Origin: an uncultured Collinsella sp. | Lineage (GTDB): Bacteria > Actinomycetota > Coriobacteriia > Coriobacteriales > Coriobacteriaceae | NCBI GenBank assembly: GCA_902495545.1 | Contig: CABUXM010000026.1 | Span: forward strand, 1 to 24,552 | Direction: 5' to 3' | Length of the DNA: 24,552 nt | In this document: positions 6,725-14,967 of the stretch, piece by piece | How the letters are laid out: every line of letters begins with the position of its first letter | Position numbering within the stretch: position 1 is the first letter of the stretch | Position numbers and translations under genes: made by a program | Notes under the pieces: generated by a model | Told to the model about the DNA's origin: nothing | What the model saw: only the letters and a program-made list of their open reading frames with translations | Databases searched by the model: none

Positions 6725-8077
6725 ATGTCTGACGACTTTTACACCATGGTCGATTCCGGAGACCCGGCACCCGACAACGAGCACATCACCGGCGTGCGCG
6801 AAGAGCGTGCGGAAGGCGAGCAGACGACCACGCAGGCGCCAAAAGCCATGTACGCCGCGCGCATCGCCGTCTATGACGACATGCTGTCGACACCGCGGGT
6901 GATCGTCATTGATCCGCAAGATGTCCGCACGTATTTGGAAGAGACGACCAACACCGTCTACCAGTGCATGAAAGAACAAGGTGGCCATATCTCGCTCATG
7001 GTCATCCGCGAGATTGTCGAAAACTTTATCCACGCACACTTTGCCGAGCCCATCATCTCGATTCTGGACGGCGGAGACACCATCCGCTTTGCTGACCAAG
7101 GACCCGGCATCGACGACAAGGAACGTGCTTTCGACTTTGGCGTTACCAGCGCAAACAGCAAGATGAAGCGCTATATCCGTGGAACCGGAGCAGGGTTTCC
7201 CATGGTGCAGGAGTATTTGGAAAACGCCGGCGGTGCCGTATCCATCGAGGACAACATGGGCAACGGCACCGTGGTTACGGTAAGCCTGAACCCTAAACGC
7301 GTGCAGGAAATCGAGCGTGCCGGCGGACGCGGCGCTGCCGTGCGGCCCGAGACGGAGCAGCCCACATATCCCCTGCCGGGAGCTTTTGCGCAGCAGCCCA
7401 TGGCAGCGCAGCAGATGCAGCCCCCCGTGGGACAGATGCAGCAGCCCGGAATGCCTCCTACACAAGAACCCCAAGCGGCATCGATGTCGATGCCGCCAAG
7501 CATGCCAGAGGCCATGTCGCTGGCGGATCAGGATACAGCAGCAATGCAGCAGGCGACAGGGGCACCGGGTGGCCAGCAAATGGGATATCAGCCGTACCAA
7601 CAGGGATATCCATATCAGCAGATGCCGCCACTGGGGTACGGCCAACCGTTCCCGCAGCAGTACCAGCAGGGATATCAGCAGCCGTACCAGCAGATGCCGC
7701 AGCAGCAGTACAACCCCTGGGCCCAGCAGATGCCTCCGCAGTCTTACCAACAGTGGCCTCAAAGTTTTCAACAGCAAATGCCGCCGATGCAGAGTTCTCA
7801 ACAACCAGCAGCTCAAATGATGTATCCTAATGCAGCAAATCAGTATGCGCAGCCACAGCCGGACGTGTTCGTAAGCGATCGCGGCAACGCCGCGCTGGGC
7901 TATCTGGCGCAAAATCAAGCGTGCGGTGCAACCGATCTGGCGAGGGCGTTTGGAAACTCGGCCCCCACTTGGTCACGCACGCTCAATGACTTGGCGCAGG
8001 CCGGCTTGGTCATCAAGCATGGCCAGAAATACCATCTGACCGAACTCGGCGCCGCTCGCGTGCGAGCTCAGAGCTAA
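6725..8077 (+). CDS. GHKL-fold ATPase with Gln-rich linker and C-terminal winged helix, next to dnaA
   Basis: A 450-residue protein in three parts. Residues about 42-190 form a GHKL ATP-binding domain (the fold of histidine kinases, anti-sigma kinases, GyrB and MutL). The N-box has E96 and N100 (REIVENFIHAH), the G1 box is DQGPGID (124-130) and the G2 box is GTGAGF (153-158), so ATP binding looks intact. No histidine-phosphorylation domain or membrane segment is visible. Residues about 211-380 are a low-complexity linker rich in Gln, Pro, Met and Tyr with repeated YQQGY/YQQMP units. Residues about 384-450 look like a MarR/ArsR-style winged helix (GATDLARAF...WSRTLNDLAQAGLV). The start at 6725 is weakly supported: no good ribosome binding site, and ATG 6746 is an alternative. 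It ends 15 bp before dnaA, so the two are probably co-transcribed. I know no assigned function; a DNA-binding, ATP-dependent regulator of dnaA or the origin is inference. Confidence 0.9.
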   Translation: MSDDFYTMVDSGDPAPDNEHITGVREERAEGEQTTTQAPKAMYAARIAVYDDMLSTPRVIVIDPQDVRTYLEETTNTVYQCMKEQGGHISLMVIREIVENFIHAHFAEPIISILDGGDTIRFADQGPGIDDKERAFDFGVTSANSKMKRYIRGTGAGFPMVQEYLENAGGAVSIEDNMGNGTVVTVSLNPKRVQEIERAGGRGAAVRPETEQPTYPLPGAFAQQPMAAQQMQPPVGQMQQPGMPPTQEPQAASMSMPPSMPEAMSLADQDTAAMQQATGAPGGQQMGYQPYQQGYPYQQMPPLGYGQPFPQQYQQGYQQPYQQMPQQQYNPWAQQMPPQSYQQWPQSFQQQMPPMQSSQQPAAQMMYPNAANQYAQPQPDVFVSDRGNAALGYLAQNQACGATDLARAFGNSAPTWSRTLNDLAQAGLVIKHGQKYHLTELGAARVRAQS

Positions 8078-8092
8078 AGAACGGGAGAGACA

Positions 8093-9817
8093 GTGGACGA
8101 GGAAGCAAGCATCATCCTGGGGGATGCCATCGCCTTTTGCCAGCGCGACGGCCAAGATGCACGCCTCATCAACATGCTGGGGCAATCGCGCGCCATAAGC
8201 CTGACCGAAGATACGCTCACGATCGAGGCCCCCTCGCGCTTTGCCATCGCGCAGCTCAAAAAGCATCAGCCGACTATTGAGGCCTATCTGGAAGAAATCG
8301 CCTTTGCACCGATCGCGCTCGACATCGTGGCACCGCAAGGCACCGCGACGGAATCCGCCGCCGTGACGGCACCCGCCACGGCTCCCGCAGCTTCCCCGGC
8401 GGCGCCGGCCTCCGCAGGCGACGTGCCGACAATCGAGGGCCAGCACAGCGATGTTTCCCGTGAAACCATGGCACCGTTGCCGACCGCGGCGGCGACGTCA
8501 ACGAACGCACCCGTCACGCACATGCCCATCGCTCACGACGCAGCGGCGGGCGCAGATTCGGGCATTGCAATCAAGAACACGCTCTCGGCCGATGATTTTC
8601 GTCGCATGATGAACCAGATGAAGGGCGAAGTGCCGACTAAGTCCACGCAAGCTGCGACCCCCGCTTCACCCATGCCAGCACCGACCGTACCGGCCGAGCA
8701 AAATACGGATGGAGCCCCGCTCGCCGCGAACTCAAAATTTACCTTTGAGAACTTTGTCTACGGCCCCGAGAACAGCCATGCCTATCGCTCGGCACTCAAG
8801 TTTGCCGCCCTCGCGGACGAGCGCGGCACATGCACATCACTGTTCATCTACGGCAAATCGGGCCTGGGCAAGACCCACCTGTTGCTCGCTATCAAAAACG
8901 AGCTCGCCGAAAAGTCGCCCGAGATCAAGGTCAAGTATGCCAACTCCCAGGCATATCTGGACGACCTGATGACCGAGTTCGACCGCCAAAAGAAGAGCAA
9001 CGCCCCCATCATGCAGGCGTACCACGGCGTAGACGTGCTCATCATCGATGACATCCAAAACATCATCGGCAAGCGCGCGAGCGTGGATTACTTTTTCCAG
9101 CTCATGGACGAGTTCATCCGCAACAACAAGAAGGTCGTCATCGCGGCAGACCGCGCCCCCAAGGACCTGAGCATGGACGAGCGTCTGACGAGCCGCTTCA
9201 ACGCCGGCATGCTCTGCCTGGTCGCAGAGCCCAGCTACGAGATGAAATACAAGATCTTGCAGCGCTATTACGAGAACACCATCGTCGCCGCTCCCGAGGC
9301 AGGCGACGACTCGCTGCTGGCGGCCTATGGGGGCGACGGCGGGCACCTGACCGACGAGCACTTTAAACACATGGCCGAGGTCTCGGGCACCAACATCCGC
9401 GAGCTCGAGAGCTTTTGCGAGCGTTGCGCCGGCGAGGCGGGCGACCGCGAGCGCGAGGGCGGGGAGCTCACCTTTGACGATATCGACGCCATCGCCAGTC
9501 AGTACTTCGACACATCGGCCAAAAAAATCAACGTCCAGACGGTTCAGTCCGTCATCGAAGAGCAGTACGGCGTGACGCACGAGGAGCTCATCGGCCCGCG
9601 TCGCAACGCCAATATCGCCAAAGCACGCCATATTGCCATCTATCTGGCCATCGAGATGTGCGAGATGACGACCACGGCGGTGGGCGCCGAATTTGGCAAC
9701 CGCAACCACTCGACCGTCAGCACGAGTTACAAAAAGGTCCAGAAGATGATCCAGGAAGACCGCACCGTCACCGAAGACCTCAAGTCGCTGCGCGATAAAA
9801 TTACACTGCGCTCGTAG
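8093..9817 (+). CDS. dnaA: DnaA replication initiator
   Basis: DnaA-ATP binds boxes at the origin, oligomerises and melts the DNA. Of 574 residues, about 1-80 are a divergent domain I, and 81-212 an Ala/Pro-rich linker (domain II) that is long for the family. The AAA+ core starts at FTFENFVYG (217). It has Walker A GKSGLGKT (254-261), Walker B LIIDDIQ (316-322), an arginine-finger segment LTSRFNAG (365-372) and the sensor-2 region SGTNIRELE (431-439). Domain IV (about 480-574) carries GNRNHST at 535-541, where most DnaA proteins have GGRDHTT, so the usual Asp that contacts the box is Asn. This fits the unusual boxes seen nearby. The start is GTG at 8093 with GGGAGA at 8083-8088. A parS-like sequence lies inside the linker coding region. 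Confidence 0.97.
   Translation: MDEEASIILGDAIAFCQRDGQDARLINMLGQSRAISLTEDTLTIEAPSRFAIAQLKKHQPTIEAYLEEIAFAPIALDIVAPQGTATESAAVTAPATAPAASPAAPASAGDVPTIEGQHSDVSRETMAPLPTAAATSTNAPVTHMPIAHDAAAGADSGIAIKNTLSADDFRRMMNQMKGEVPTKSTQAATPASPMPAPTVPAEQNTDGAPLAANSKFTFENFVYGPENSHAYRSALKFAALADERGTCTSLFIYGKSGLGKTHLLLAIKNELAEKSPEIKVKYANSQAYLDDLMTEFDRQKKSNAPIMQAYHGVDVLIIDDIQNIIGKRASVDYFFQLMDEFIRNNKKVVIAADRAPKDLSMDERLTSRFNAGMLCLVAEPSYEMKYKILQRYYENTIVAAPEAGDDSLLAAYGGDGGHLTDEHFKHMAEVSGTNIRELESFCERCAGEAGDREREGGELTFDDIDAIASQYFDTSAKKINVQTVQSVIEEQYGVTHEELIGPRRNANIAKARHIAIYLAIEMCEMTTTAVGAEFGNRNHSTVSTSYKKVQKMIQEDRTVTEDLKSLRDKITLRS
8452..8467. promoter_or_regulatory. parS-like site inside dnaA
   Basis: TGTTTCCCGTGAAACC differs from the perfect local parS at two positions (7 and 16). 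It lies in the variable linker coding region of dnaA, about 5 kb from the parA-side cluster. ParB binding is possible; the changed central position weakens it. Confidence 0.4.
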
Positions 9818-9832
9818 GGAAATAGAGACACC

Positions 9833-9841
9833 TGTTGAAAA
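9833..9841 (-). promoter_or_regulatory. putative DnaA box
   Basis: An exact TTTTCAACA on the minus strand, 15 bp after the dnaA stop. It is part of a 17-bp element (9835-9851) matching 6645-6661 at 15 of 17 positions. Confidence 0.65.
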
Positions 9842-10008
9842 CTTGTCGAAACCACGGGCATAAGGTGTCTAAAACCCAACCCGCGGTGATGAAAAGTTTT
9901 GCGCAGGTTTTGAACGTGGAAAACCACCCCCGTTGCACACAGGTTGCTGTCGATTTTCTTTCTGGGTCTGGCCTGCGTCTTTGGGAGTAATCAACAGTTT
10001 CGTCAGTG

Positions 10009-10023
10009 CTATTACTATTATTA
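10009..10023 (+). promoter_or_regulatory. DnaA-trio-like array of the DNA unwinding element
   Basis: Five consecutive triplets CTA TTA CTA TTA TTA, that is 3'-GAT/AAT-5' on the other strand, the form described for DnaA-trios in Bacillus subtilis. They follow a DnaA-box-like TAATCAACA (9988-9996) and precede AT-rich DNA, in the same order as in Bacillus. Confidence 0.65.
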
Positions 10024-10055
10024 AGATATTTATATCTATAGAAAGGTATTAAAAG

Positions 10056-11159
10056 ATGAAGTTCACCGTCAGCCAGAGCTCGCTTACACAAGCCATCGGC
10101 GTCGTTATGAAGGGTGTCGCTTCGGCATCCACCCTCCCCATCCTGTCGGGCGTGCTCGTTAAGGCCCAAGACGGCATCTTGGAATTCCAGACCTCTAACT
10201 ACACCATCTCGATCCGTCATCGCATCGCGGCGCATGTCGAAGAAGAGGGCGAGATGGTTATCCCCTGTAAGATGCTCTCCAATATCACCAAGACCCTCCC
10301 CGATGCCCCGGTCACCTTTGAGCTGTCCGAGCGCCAGGTGCTGATTGGTTGTGAGAAGAGCTCTTTTAGGCTGAACACGCTCGATGCCAATGACTTCCCC
10401 GAGTTTCCGGCCTATGCCATCGAGAGTGCCGTGGAGCTGCCGACCGATGTCTTGTCCGAAATGGTCGGCCGCGTGTGGCGTGTCACCTCGACCGACAAGG
10501 CTCGCCCTATCCTGGGCGGCGTGCACATGAAGGTCGAGAACAACACCGTACGCCTGGTAGCGACCGATTCCTTCCGCTTGGCCGTGTGCGATACGCAGGT
10601 CGAGACCTCGACCCTCGAGGGTTCCTTTGAGCTCAACGTTCCGGCTGACGCCTTTAACGACGCGCTGAACATCATGGCCAGCCAAGCGACCATCATGATC
10701 GGGGCTACCGACACCCAGGTCGTCTTCGAGGCCGGCAACACCACCTACGTGTCGCGTCGCATCGAGGGCGTGTACCCCAACTACAAGCAGCTCATCCCCG
10801 ATTCGTGCGTGACGAGCGTCAAGATCGACGTCGCCGCCTTTAACGCCGCCCTCAAGCGCGTGGCCGTTATCGCGAGCGCCAACCCCGCCGTCAAGTTCGA
10901 GATCGATGTCGAGAACGGGCAGATGGGCCTGTCCTCCATTTCCAATGACCAGGACCTTGCGCAGGAGACGATCGATGTCGAGGCCGAGGGCGAGTCGGGC
11001 ACCATCGCCTTCAACTACCACTACATCTTCGGGTGCCTCAATGCCCTGTCCAAGGAGAAGGAGATCACGCTGGAGCTCAAGAGCTACTCGCAGGCGGGCA
11101 TCTTCAAGTCCTACGACAAGATCAACTACCTGTACCTGGTCATGCCGGTCCGCATCTAG
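10056..11159 (+). CDS. dnaN: DNA polymerase III sliding clamp (beta subunit)
   Basis: The ring-shaped processivity clamp that tethers polymerase, MutS/MutL and other partners to DNA. At 367 residues it has standard length and divides into three clamp folds of about 120 residues. Recognisable points are the N-terminus MKFTVSQSSLTQAI, the VSTLPIL-like SASTLPILSGV near residue 25, VATDSFRLAV in the middle domain, and the C-terminal MPVR-type ending (LVMPVRI) that forms part of the hydrophobic cleft. GAAAGG at 10041-10046 is the ribosome binding site. It lies between the unwinding element and recF, which begins 9 bp after its stop. Confidence 0.98.
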   Translation: MKFTVSQSSLTQAIGVVMKGVASASTLPILSGVLVKAQDGILEFQTSNYTISIRHRIAAHVEEEGEMVIPCKMLSNITKTLPDAPVTFELSERQVLIGCEKSSFRLNTLDANDFPEFPAYAIESAVELPTDVLSEMVGRVWRVTSTDKARPILGGVHMKVENNTVRLVATDSFRLAVCDTQVETSTLEGSFELNVPADAFNDALNIMASQATIMIGATDTQVVFEAGNTTYVSRRIEGVYPNYKQLIPDSCVTSVKIDVAAFNAALKRVAVIASANPAVKFEIDVENGQMGLSSISNDQDLAQETIDVEAEGESGTIAFNYHYIFGCLNALSKEKEITLELKSYSQAGIFKSYDKINYLYLVMPVRI

Positions 11160-11168
11160 CGTTGCGCC

Positions 11169-12275
11169 ATGACCATGTTCGCCCGCGATCTTTCCGTCGC
11201 GCACTACCGCAGCTTCGATAGCTATCGCCTTGCCCTAGACGACGGCGTGACGATACTTGCGGGACCCAACGCGGCGGGAAAGACCAATCTCATAGAGGCG
11301 CTGCAGCTGCTGACGAGCGGCGCCTCGTTTAGGCATCCGACCGCAGCCGAGCTCGTCCATGACGGCGTGGGCTCGTGCAAGATCGAGCTGAGGCTCGAGG
11401 GCGACGGCCGCGTACTTGATATGGGATTGAGCGCGGAGGACGGTAAACGCTCGTTTAGCCGCAACGGCAAGAGATGCTCTGCCGCCGGTGTGCGCGGGGT
11501 TCTGCCGAGCGTGCTGTTTTGCCCCGACCATCTGGACATGGTTAAGCGAGGCGCCAGTGTGCGCCGCGCCGCCCTCGACGACTTTGGCATGCAACTGAGC
11601 GCACGCTATGCCGATCTTGCGAGCACCTATGGGCGCTGCGTGACCCAGCGCAACGCCTTGCTCAAGGAGACCTGGTGCTGCCGTGAGATGCTCGGCGCGT
11701 GGAACGATTCGATTGCCCGCGCGGGCGCGGCTCTGCTCGTGCACCGGTTGGCCCTGCTCGACCGGCTGGCGGGCCATGTGCGTACTGCCTACGGGCAAGT
11801 GGCGTCCGGTGAAGCCGCCAACGTGTCCTATGCGTCCACGCTGGGGGATTTGCCCCAGGTCGAGGATCGCGAAGAGCTGAAGGGCTGGGCGTACGAGCGC
11901 ATGCTGGCCGCCCTTGATGAGCACGCCGGCGAGGAAATTCGCCGCGGCGTGACGTTGGTGGGGCCGCATCGCGACGAGATTGAATTTACCGTGGCGGGTC
12001 GCTCCGCCCGTTCATTTGCCAGCCAAGGACAGCAGCGAACGTTGGTACTGTCCTGGAAGGTGGCCGAGGTGGCCGTGGCTCGCGATGTTCTGGGTACTGC
12101 TCCGCTGTTGCTTCTGGACGACGTGATGAGCGAGCTCGACGGCGAGCGTCGCGGCGCTTTCCTGCGGCTGATCGGCGATGATATCCAGACGGTCATAACC
12201 ACGACCAACCTGGGGTACTTTACCGATGACCTGCTTGATCGAGCCAAGGTGGTGAGCATGGGTGAGACGTGCTAA
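11169..12275 (+). CDS. recF: RecF, recombinational repair ATPase
   Basis: RecF, with RecO and RecR, loads RecA at gaps and helps restart replication forks. The 368-residue protein has an SMC/ABC-like head. The Walker A GPNAAGKTN is at 32-40, the signature segment SQGQQRTLVLSWK lies near residue 280, and the Walker B/D-loop LLLLDDVMSELD near 313-325. The order dnaN-recF is conserved. No good Shine-Dalgarno is visible at the ATG at 11169 or at the next ATG, 11175; coupling to dnaN across the 9-bp gap is likely. The end overlaps the next gene by 14 bp. Confidence 0.96.
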   Translation: MTMFARDLSVAHYRSFDSYRLALDDGVTILAGPNAAGKTNLIEALQLLTSGASFRHPTAAELVHDGVGSCKIELRLEGDGRVLDMGLSAEDGKRSFSRNGKRCSAAGVRGVLPSVLFCPDHLDMVKRGASVRRAALDDFGMQLSARYADLASTYGRCVTQRNALLKETWCCREMLGAWNDSIARAGAALLVHRLALLDRLAGHVRTAYGQVASGEAANVSYASTLGDLPQVEDREELKGWAYERMLAALDEHAGEEIRRGVTLVGPHRDEIEFTVAGRSARSFASQGQQRTLVLSWKVAEVAVARDVLGTAPLLLLDDVMSELDGERRGAFLRLIGDDIQTVITTTNLGYFTDDLLDRAKVVSMGETC

Positions 12276-12825
12276 TTACGAGCGCGAGAGCGAAACGGTC
12301 GCCTTCAGTGGCTTTTTGAACGCAGAGCGCCAGCGCATCCTGGCGGCTGCGACCCCTGAGCGCCGTGCGCAGATGGAGGCCGCCGAGGAGTCGCGCGCGG
12401 TCTATCGCGCGTGGAACGCGGTGTGCTCGGGCACGCGCGAGGGGCGGCATGTGACGGGCCTGCGCTACCTGCCCGAGTCCAATGAGCTGCTGGTATATCT
12501 CGACTCGCCCTCGTGGACGCAGGAAATGACGTTGTTGCGCGAGATCATCCGCGCGCGCATGGAGCGCGCCGGTGCGCATGTGGACGGCCTGGTGTTCAAA
12601 ACCACCGCGCCCGGTCACATGCCGCCCGCCGCCAAGGAGCGCCTTCGCCCAGCGACGACCGAGCGCCCGCCGGCCCCACACGCCGACCTCAGCGATGCCG
12701 AGCGCACCGAGATTGAGCGCCAAGTGGCGCCCATCGAAGACCAAAAACTGCGCGAGGCCCTCGAGAACGCCATGAGAGCCAGTGCCGAGTGGGCCAAGGG
12801 CGTGCAAAGCAAAAAAGAGCCTTAA
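12262..12825 (+). CDS. DUF721 (DciA-like) protein
   Basis: A 187-residue protein with the DUF721 core at about residues 45-110: YRAWNAVCSG, then ESNELLVYLDSPSWTQEM and LREIIRARM. In other bacteria DUF721 proteins include DciA, which loads or operates the replicative helicase DnaB where DnaC/DnaI is absent; that role is inferred here. The C-terminal part is an Ala/Pro/Arg-rich, probably flexible extension with an acidic helix near 140-170. The start is GTG at 12262 within the recF end, so translation is likely coupled. The place between recF and gyrB is the usual actinobacterial one. A strong terminator follows. Confidence 0.88.
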   Translation: MRRANYERESETVAFSGFLNAERQRILAAATPERRAQMEAAEESRAVYRAWNAVCSGTREGRHVTGLRYLPESNELLVYLDSPSWTQEMTLLREIIRARMERAGAHVDGLVFKTTAPGHMPPAAKERLRPATTERPPAPHADLSDAERTEIERQVAPIEDQKLREALENAMRASAEWAKGVQSKKEP

Positions 12826-12851
12826 ATCGCATCTGGTGGCCTTGTAGAGCC

Positions 12852-12881
12852 AAATACCCTCGTTCCCGAGGGTATTTTTTT
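12852..12881 (+). terminator. terminator of the dnaN-recF-DUF721 unit
   Basis: A perfect 11-bp stem (12852-12862 with 12867-12877), 4-nt loop and a T run to 12881, 27 bp after the DUF721 stop. gyrB must therefore have its own promoter in the next 50 bp, where I see only weak candidates (such as TAAACT at 12886-12891). Confidence 0.93.
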
Positions 12882-12930
12882 ACGATAAACTAGTAAGGCT
12901 GTACACATTTTCTTGACTGAAGGAGGACGT

Positions 12931-14958
12931 GTGGCAAACGAAAACGATTACGATGGCGGCGAGATTAAGATTCTCGAAGGTCTCGAGGCCGTTCGTAAGC
13001 GCCCGGGCATGTATATCGGCTCGACGAGCGCCAGCGGTCTGCATCACCTGGTGTGGGAGATCGTTGACAACTCTGTCGACGAGGCCATGGCCGGTTTCTG
13101 CACCGAGATCCAGGTGACGGTCCACGCCGACAACTCCATCACGGTCGTCGACAACGGGCGCGGCATCCCCGTCGACGAGCACCCTGTTAAAAAGATCCCG
13201 ACGCTCGAGGTCGTCATGACGATCTTGCACGCCGGCGGTAAGTTCGATAACTCGGCCTATAAGGTCTCGGGCGGCCTGCACGGCGTGGGCATCTCCGTCG
13301 TCAACGCACTGTCCAAGCGTGTGGTCGTTCAGGTTCGTCGCGATGGCAACACCTACGAGATGGAGTTCTCGCGCGGCAAGACCGTCAAGAAGATGGAGGT
13401 CGTGGGCACCTCGGATTCGACGGGCACCACCGTCACCTTCTGGCCCGACGACGAGATCTTCGAGACCTGCATCTACGATTTCGATACGCTGCATAACCGT
13501 CTGCAGGAGACGGCGTTCCTCAATAAGAACCTCAAAATCGTGCTGACCGACGAGCGCGAAGCGACTCCCCACGTGGAGGAGTTTTGCTACGAGGGCGGCA
13601 TCATCGACTTCGTCAAGTTCCTCAACGAGGGCAAGGACGTCCCCGAGGCCTTTAAGGAGCCCATCTACATCGAGGGCAAATCGGACCCGGACGCGCCTGT
13701 GGCCAAGATGGGCGAGGTCGAGGTTTCCCTGCAGTGGAATAGCGGCTACGGCGAGAACGTCATGTCGTTTGCCAACGACATCTACACCCCCGAAGGCGGC
13801 ATGCACCTTGAGGGCTTCCGTACCGCGCTCACCCGCGTGATCAACGATTACGCGCGCAAGCAGAACCTGCTCAAGGAAAAAGACGCCAACCTGACCGGCG
13901 ACGATGTGCGCGAGGGCCTTTCGGCCGTTATCTCGGTCAAGCTGCCCGATCCGCAGTTTGAGGGCCAGACCAAGGCAAAGCTCGGCAGCTCCTATATGCG
14001 AGCGCTCACGCTCAAGATTGTGACCGACGGCCTCGCCGATTACTTGGAGGAGCATCCCAAGCCCGCTCGCGAGATCGTCAAGAAGGCGCAGCAGGCCTGC
14101 AAGGCGCGCAATGCCGCCCGCAAGGCGCGCGAGGCGACCCGCCGCAAGAGCCTGCTCGAGACGGCGTCCCTGCCCGGTAAGCTCGCTGACTGCTCGGTGC
14201 GCGATGCCGAGCTGACCGAGCTCTTCATCGTAGAGGGCGACTCGGCAGGCGGTTCGGCCAAGGACGGCCGTCGCCGAGACATCCAGGCGATTCTGCCCCT
14301 GCGCGGCAAGATTTTGAACGTCGAACGCGTTGGTGACCATCGAGCGTTCTCGAGTGACACCATCCAGTCGCTGATTACCGCGATCGGCTGCGGCGTCACG
14401 ACGAGTGCCGGCGACGGCGGCGACTTCGATATCACCAAGGCGCGCTACCACAAGATCATCATCATGACCGATGCAGACGTCGACGGTGCGCATATCCGCA
14501 TCCTGCTGCTGACGTTCTTCTACAAGTACATGCGTCCGCTGATCGATGCCGGCTACGTCTATGTTGCCTGCCCGCCCATCTTTGGCATTAAGGTGCGCAA
14601 CAAGATCCACTACGTGTATCCCAACGGCCGCCAGCCCGAAGACGAGATCCTGCGCGACACCATCCAGAGTCTGGGCCTGAACCCCGACGATAACGACGAG
14701 GACGGCAAGGCCAAGGACGGCAAGATCACCAAAAAGCGCAAGGGCTATACCGTCCAGCGCTACAAGGGCCTGGGCGAGATGGACCCCAAGCAGCTTGCCT
14801 CGACGACGATGGACCCCAAGACCCGCATCCTGCAGCGTGTGTCGATCGAGGACGCCGTGGTGGCGGACCGCGCCGTGCGCGAGCTGATGGGTTCCGAGGT
14901 CGGCTATCGCCGCGAGTACATCGAGAAGCATGCACATGATGCACGATTCTTAGATGCC
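12931..14958 (+). CDS. gyrB: DNA gyrase subunit B
   Basis: The ATPase subunit of gyrase, which introduces negative supercoils with GyrA. From the chosen start it has 675-676 residues, the common Gram-positive size. The GHKL ATPase motifs are WEIVDNSVDEA (42-52), DNGRGIP (74-80) and GGLHGVG (114-120). The TOPRIM metal motifs are EGDSAGG (435-441) and DADVDGAH (514-521), and the C-terminus has the RYKGLGEMD signature. GTG at 12931 is preferred because AGGAGG (12921-12926) lies 4 nt before it; an in-frame TTG at 12913 would lie upstream of that site. The stop codon occupies 14959-14961. The gene is read away from the origin and followed by a structured 156-bp gap before gyrA. Confidence 0.97.
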
Positions 14959-14967
14959 TAACCTGTT

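Larger units (their letters stand above)
9818..10055. other. origin region, downstream part with unwinding element
   Basis: The 238-bp gap between dnaA and dnaN. It has an exact reverse-strand TTTTCAACA (9833-9841), weaker reverse-strand and forward candidates (9915-9923, 9933-9941), and TAATCAACA at 9988-9996. After the last comes a 12-bp spacer, a CTA/TTA triplet run (10009-10023) and an AT-only-like stretch with the palindrome AGATATTTATATCT (10024-10037). This is the layout of the Bacillus unwinding module: box, triplets, AT-rich DNA. The dnaN promoter must also lie here but I cannot separate it from the AT-rich element. Confidence 0.75.

Noticed and set aside
6635..7918. 427-codon minus-strand frame opposite the GHKL gene
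   Set aside because: Leu/Arg/His-rich translation typical of an antisense shadow; the plus strand has intact ATPase motifs and good context.
12913..12930. TTG start of gyrB six codons upstream
   Set aside because: The ribosome binding site AGGAGG lies inside this extension and points to GTG 12931.
12880..14937. Very long minus-strand open frame opposite gyrB
   Set aside because: A GC-rich shadow of gyrB; the protein is low-complexity Leu/Val/Asp-rich with no motifs, whereas the plus strand has all gyrase B motifs.
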